A stretch of DNA of 64,000 bases from Planctomycetia bacterium (GTDB taxonomy: Bacteria > Planctomycetota > Planctomycetia > Gemmatales > HRBIN36): assembly GCA_016795155.1 (NCBI GenBank), contig JAEUIE010000019.1, positions 62,001-126,000 of the forward strand, written 5' to 3'. The notes below the pieces were generated by a model, which saw nothing but the letters and a program-made list of their open reading frames with translations, was not told the DNA's origin and did not search any database. Every line of letters starts with the position of its first letter. Within the stretch, counting starts at the first letter, position 1. The position numbers were made by a program, and so were the translations under genes. Of the stretch, positions 61,834-64,000 are shown piece by piece.

Positions 61834-62316
61834 TTAAGCTTTTACGCCACGCAGCGCTTCAACTGTTTCCTTGGTTCGCAACTGCAGCAAACCGTTAATC
61901 GTAGCCTTCACCAGTGTCTGGGCATTGGAACTGCCATGCACCTTGGTGAGAATGTTTCGCACGCCGGATAGTTCAAGCACTTCACGCACGCCCGAACCGG
62001 CTTTCACACCCGTACCAGGCCCGGCAGGCACCATCACCACGCGCGTTGCACCAGCACGGCCGATGACACGGTGCGGGATGGTTTCACCTTTGAGGATGAC
62101 TTTTTTCAGGCTGCGTGAGGCATCCTTGACTGCTTTTTCTACAGCAGGCGGCACTTCATTGGCTTTGCCATAACCATAACCCACCTGGCCGCGACGGTCA
62201 CCCACCACGACGAGTGCATTAAAGCTGAAACGTCGTCCGCCTTTGACCACCGAGGCACAACGGCGAATCTTGATCACTTTATCTTCCAAGCCACCCTGTT
62301 TTGAATCGCTCGACAT
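61834..62316 (-). CDS. rpsE: 30S ribosomal protein S5
   Basis: A 160-residue small-subunit protein. VVKGGRRFSFNALVVVGDRR and GKANEVPPAVEKAVKDASRS are characteristic S5 double-stranded RNA-binding sequences; AGPGTGVKAGSGVREVLELSG completes the family. It is 12 bases after rplR. S5 mutations affect accuracy and spectinomycin response in E. coli; nothing unusual is seen in the 20-30 loop here. Confidence 0.96.
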   Translation of the reverse strand: MSSDSKQGGLEDKVIKIRRCASVVKGGRRFSFNALVVVGDRRGQVGYGYGKANEVPPAVEKAVKDASRSLKKVILKGETIPHRVIGRAGATRVVMVPAGPGTGVKAGSGVREVLELSGVRNILTKVHGSSNAQTLVKATINGLLQLRTKETVEALRGVKA

Positions 62317-62328
62317 ACATTGCCCCGG

Positions 62329-62697
62329 TTAGAATTCGAGTCCTGCTTTGCGTGCTGCTTCCGCCAACACCTGGATGCGACCATGATAACGGTAAGGCCC
62401 GCGATCAAATGCAATCTTGGTGATGCCGGCTGCCTTGGCTTTCTCCGCAATGCGGGTGCCGATGACTTCAGCAGCCTTCTTGTTGCCGCCGTATTTCAAT
62501 CGGCCTTCTTTTTCATTAGTGCTGGCCGCCACCAGCGTTTTGCCTGTCTGGTCATCAATGATCTGCACATAAATATGCTGATGACTGCGATGGACGCTCA
62601 ATCGGGGCCGGGCATGAACACCACGTGCACGGAGTGTATTCCGTACATGGTGCTTGCGTCGCACGGCCCGTTTGGCTTTGAGTACTAAACGATCCAT
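62329..62697 (-). CDS. rplR: 50S ribosomal protein L18
   Basis: A 122-residue 5S rRNA-binding protein, starting at the ATG at 62697 (DRLVLKAKRAVRRKHHVRN); the frame runs 12 codons further upstream, which are not conserved. RPRLSVHRSHQHIYVQIIDD and FDRGPYRYHGRIQVLAEAAR are the family signatures. It lies between rplF and rpsE in the usual spc operon order. Confidence 0.95.
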   Translation of the reverse strand: MDRLVLKAKRAVRRKHHVRNTLRARGVHARPRLSVHRSHQHIYVQIIDDQTGKTLVAASTNEKEGRLKYGGNKKAAEVIGTRIAEKAKAAGITKIAFDRGPYRYHGRIQVLAEAARKAGLEF

Positions 62698-62739
62698 TTC
62701 ACCAATCCCGCTGAAAATTGTTGCTGGTAGCACTCAGGC

Positions 62740-63306
62740 TTACGCGCCGGTGCTGCCCATGGTCTTGCCTTCCTTACGTCGGACAACTTCATTTTCGTAA
62801 CGAATGCCTTTGCCCTTGTAAGGCTCAGGCTTCCGCATGGCTCGAACTGATGCGGCAAAGTGCCCCACCTTTTGCTTGTCGATGCCGGTGACATTAATGG
62901 ATGTCGGATCAGGACAGGTTACTGTAATACCATCGGGAATAGGGACTTCGATGGCATTGGCAAATCCAACAGTCAGAACCAGTTTTTTCTTGTCGAGCCG
63001 GGCCTGGTACCCAATGCCCTCCACTTTCAGTTTCTTTTCGAACCCCTTGGTCACACCCTCAATCAGGTTATTCACCAGTGTGCGAGACAAACCATGCAGC
63101 GATTTCACCATGCGCTCGGTGCTGAGCGTATCAGTACGCTGGGAAAATGTGAGTGACTTGGACTTGTCATCATAAGCAACGCCGATTTCCGGACGTACAT
63201 CCAGAGACAGCTTCCCTTTAGGACCTTCCACATTGACTTTCTGCCCCTGCACGGCAACTTTGACGCCGGTGGGAACAGTGATCGGTTTTCGTCCAATTCG
63301 TGACAT
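62740..63306 (-). CDS. rplF: 50S ribosomal protein L6
   Basis: A 188-residue large-subunit protein near the factor-binding site. SRIGRKPITVPTGVKV and the C-terminal phrase EPYKGKGIRYENEVVRRKEG are unmistakable. A short C-terminal tail (GKTMGSTGA) follows. It is in the canonical order between rpsH and rplR. Confidence 0.97.
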   Translation of the reverse strand: MSRIGRKPITVPTGVKVAVQGQKVNVEGPKGKLSLDVRPEIGVAYDDKSKSLTFSQRTDTLSTERMVKSLHGLSRTLVNNLIEGVTKGFEKKLKVEGIGYQARLDKKKLVLTVGFANAIEVPIPDGITVTCPDPTSINVTGIDKQKVGHFAASVRAMRKPEPYKGKGIRYENEVVRRKEGKTMGSTGA

Positions 63307-63354
63307 CGATATCGATCCTTACTGCCAGGCAGCAATGCTGCCAGGGTTATTGTC

Positions 63355-63801
63355 TTACCACACTTCACAAATGACTTCGCCACCCAGCTTTTCCTTGCGG
63401 GCCTGGCGATCACTTTTCACACCTTTGTTGGTACTGAGCAACGCAATGCCCAAACCATCCAGCACTGGCTTCAGATCCTTATAGCTGCGGTAGATGCGAC
63501 AGCCAGGTGAACTGATGCGACGAATCTTCTGGATGACTCGTTCGCCCGTTGCGCCATATTTCAGATAGATGCGGATAACGCGTTTTGCCAGCTTGGGATC
63601 GCTGGTCTGCTCGAACTGCTCAACGCCACCTTCGTTTTTCTTGAAGTGGCCTACCTGGTATTCGTAAATGTAGCCTTCCTGCTTCAAGGCTTCAGCCAGA
63701 CCAATTTTCAGTCCATTGGCAGGAATGTCAACTACTGCACGTTCGATGCGGCATGCATTGCGGATACGGGTGCAGAAATCCGCAATCGGATCAGTCATCA
63801 T
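63355..63801 (-). CDS. rpsH: 30S ribosomal protein S8
   Basis: A 148-residue protein, slightly longer than the E. coli 130. TDPIADFCTRIRNACRIE at the N-terminus and GIALLSTNKGVKSDRQARKE plus GGEVICEVW at the C-terminus are diagnostic. The central part contains an insertion (about 50-70, HFKKNEGGVEQFEQTSDPKL). It binds 16S rRNA and is a translational regulator of the spc operon in E. coli. Start Met codons at 63801 and 63798 are equivalent. Confidence 0.95.
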   Translation of the reverse strand: MMTDPIADFCTRIRNACRIERAVVDIPANGLKIGLAEALKQEGYIYEYQVGHFKKNEGGVEQFEQTSDPKLAKRVIRIYLKYGATGERVIQKIRRISSPGCRIYRSYKDLKPVLDGLGIALLSTNKGVKSDRQARKEKLGGEVICEVW

Positions 63802-63891
63802 CTCTAGTTTCCTCGCACGCTCCGGGACACGCCCAGTCGTATGCCTGGACTTATGTATCTATCAATTCACACTGAACTGGCAAGACATTTC

Positions 63892-64000
63892 TTACCAACT
63901 TGCCTTTTTCAGGCCTGGAATCAAACCATCGCTGCCGAACTTTCGCAGACAGATACGGCAGCAGCCAAATTTGCGGTAGACGCCTCGTGGTCGTCCGCAC
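63892..64000 (-). CDS. rpsN: 30S ribosomal protein S14 type Z, 5' part beyond window
   Basis: The C-terminal 35 residues are visible: [20 protein letters not shown] and [15 protein letters not shown]. The Cys pair CRIC, with upstream CGRP, is the zinc-binding type-Z form of S14 (about 61 residues in full). The remainder lies right of the window, in the expected operon position before rpsH. A 90-base gap separates its stop from rpsH, where I see no other gene. Confidence 0.95.
   Translation of the reverse strand, partial: CGRPRGVYRKFGCCRICLRKFGSDGLIPGLKKASW

Noticed and set aside
1-64000. tRNA, rRNA, CRISPR, integrase or transposase genes
   Set aside because: I scanned the gaps and the coding frames and found no cloverleaf-like sequence, no repeat-spacer array and no recombinase motif.

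Overview
The window looks like chromosomal DNA of a planctomycete (phylum Planctomycetota, probably a Gemmatales-like lineage; the genus cannot be fixed from sequence alone). The basis is the density of planctomycete-typical families: a DUF1559 pseudopilin and a second DUF1559-domain protein, a TIGR03000-type protein, a DUF1800/DUF1501 pair, a beta-propeller/phosphoesterase, a heme-binding CxxCH membrane protein, retropepsin-PDZ proteins and a tetrahydromethanopterin (H4MPT) cofactor gene set. LpxK and many signal peptides and lipoboxes point to a diderm envelope. I see no rRNA, tRNA, CRISPR array, phage or insertion sequence. The region is gene-dense and vertical in character.

Layout. 1-12.2 kb: truncated ndk (-), two tandem retropepsin-PDZ proteins, leuS, a pterin dehydratase, a secreted unknown, a NagB/PIG-L fusion, a UDP-glucuronate decarboxylase-type enzyme (-), a DUF1559 pseudopilin, a small lipoprotein, clpS and a methyltransferase (-). 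12.2-23.2 kb: a DPP IV-like peptidase and an HGSNAT-like membrane acyltransferase (-), divergent from a propeller/phosphoesterase-lipA-membrane protein operon, then a DUF1559-domain protein and kamA (-). 23.5-32.3 kb, all minus: VWA protein, smc, a FlgI-like/HEAT lipoprotein, an MFS transporter and a Ddl-like ligase. 32.4-38.1 kb: pfk (+) converging on a compact minus-strand operon, DHPS-like / pabB / DUF447 / beta-RFAP synthase, which makes the arylamine and pterin parts of H4MPT.

38.2-46.6 kb: membrane cytochrome-like protein, GNAT, ArsB/NhaD-type permease (+), then an ABC ATPase, a deoxyhypusine-synthase-like protein and lpxK (-), a GT-C type membrane protein (+) and a stand-alone Tm-1/UPF0261 C-terminal domain (-). 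46.8-56.5 kb: secreted and outer-envelope proteins, including a terpene-cyclase-like repeat protein, a proline-rich lipoprotein, a TIGR03000 protein and a three-gene operon ending in DUF1800-DUF1501. 56.6-64 kb: the distal spc ribosomal operon on the minus strand (rpsN, rpsH, rplF, rplR, rpsE, rplO, secY), a terminator, then adk-map-ABC-2 permease. rpmD is absent between rpsE and rplO, and map is followed by the permease rather than infA/rpmJ.

The most notable items are the H4MPT operon, the FlgI-like/HEAT lipoprotein beside smc, the deoxyhypusine-synthase-like gene overlapping lpxK, the solo Tm-1 C-domain, three copies of a G-rich intergenic repeat and a heptamer tandem repeat upstream of the S9 peptidase. 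No wholly new multi-gene system (defence, secretion, mobile) is convincingly visible. Annotations rest on reading motifs by eye; no database search was possible.
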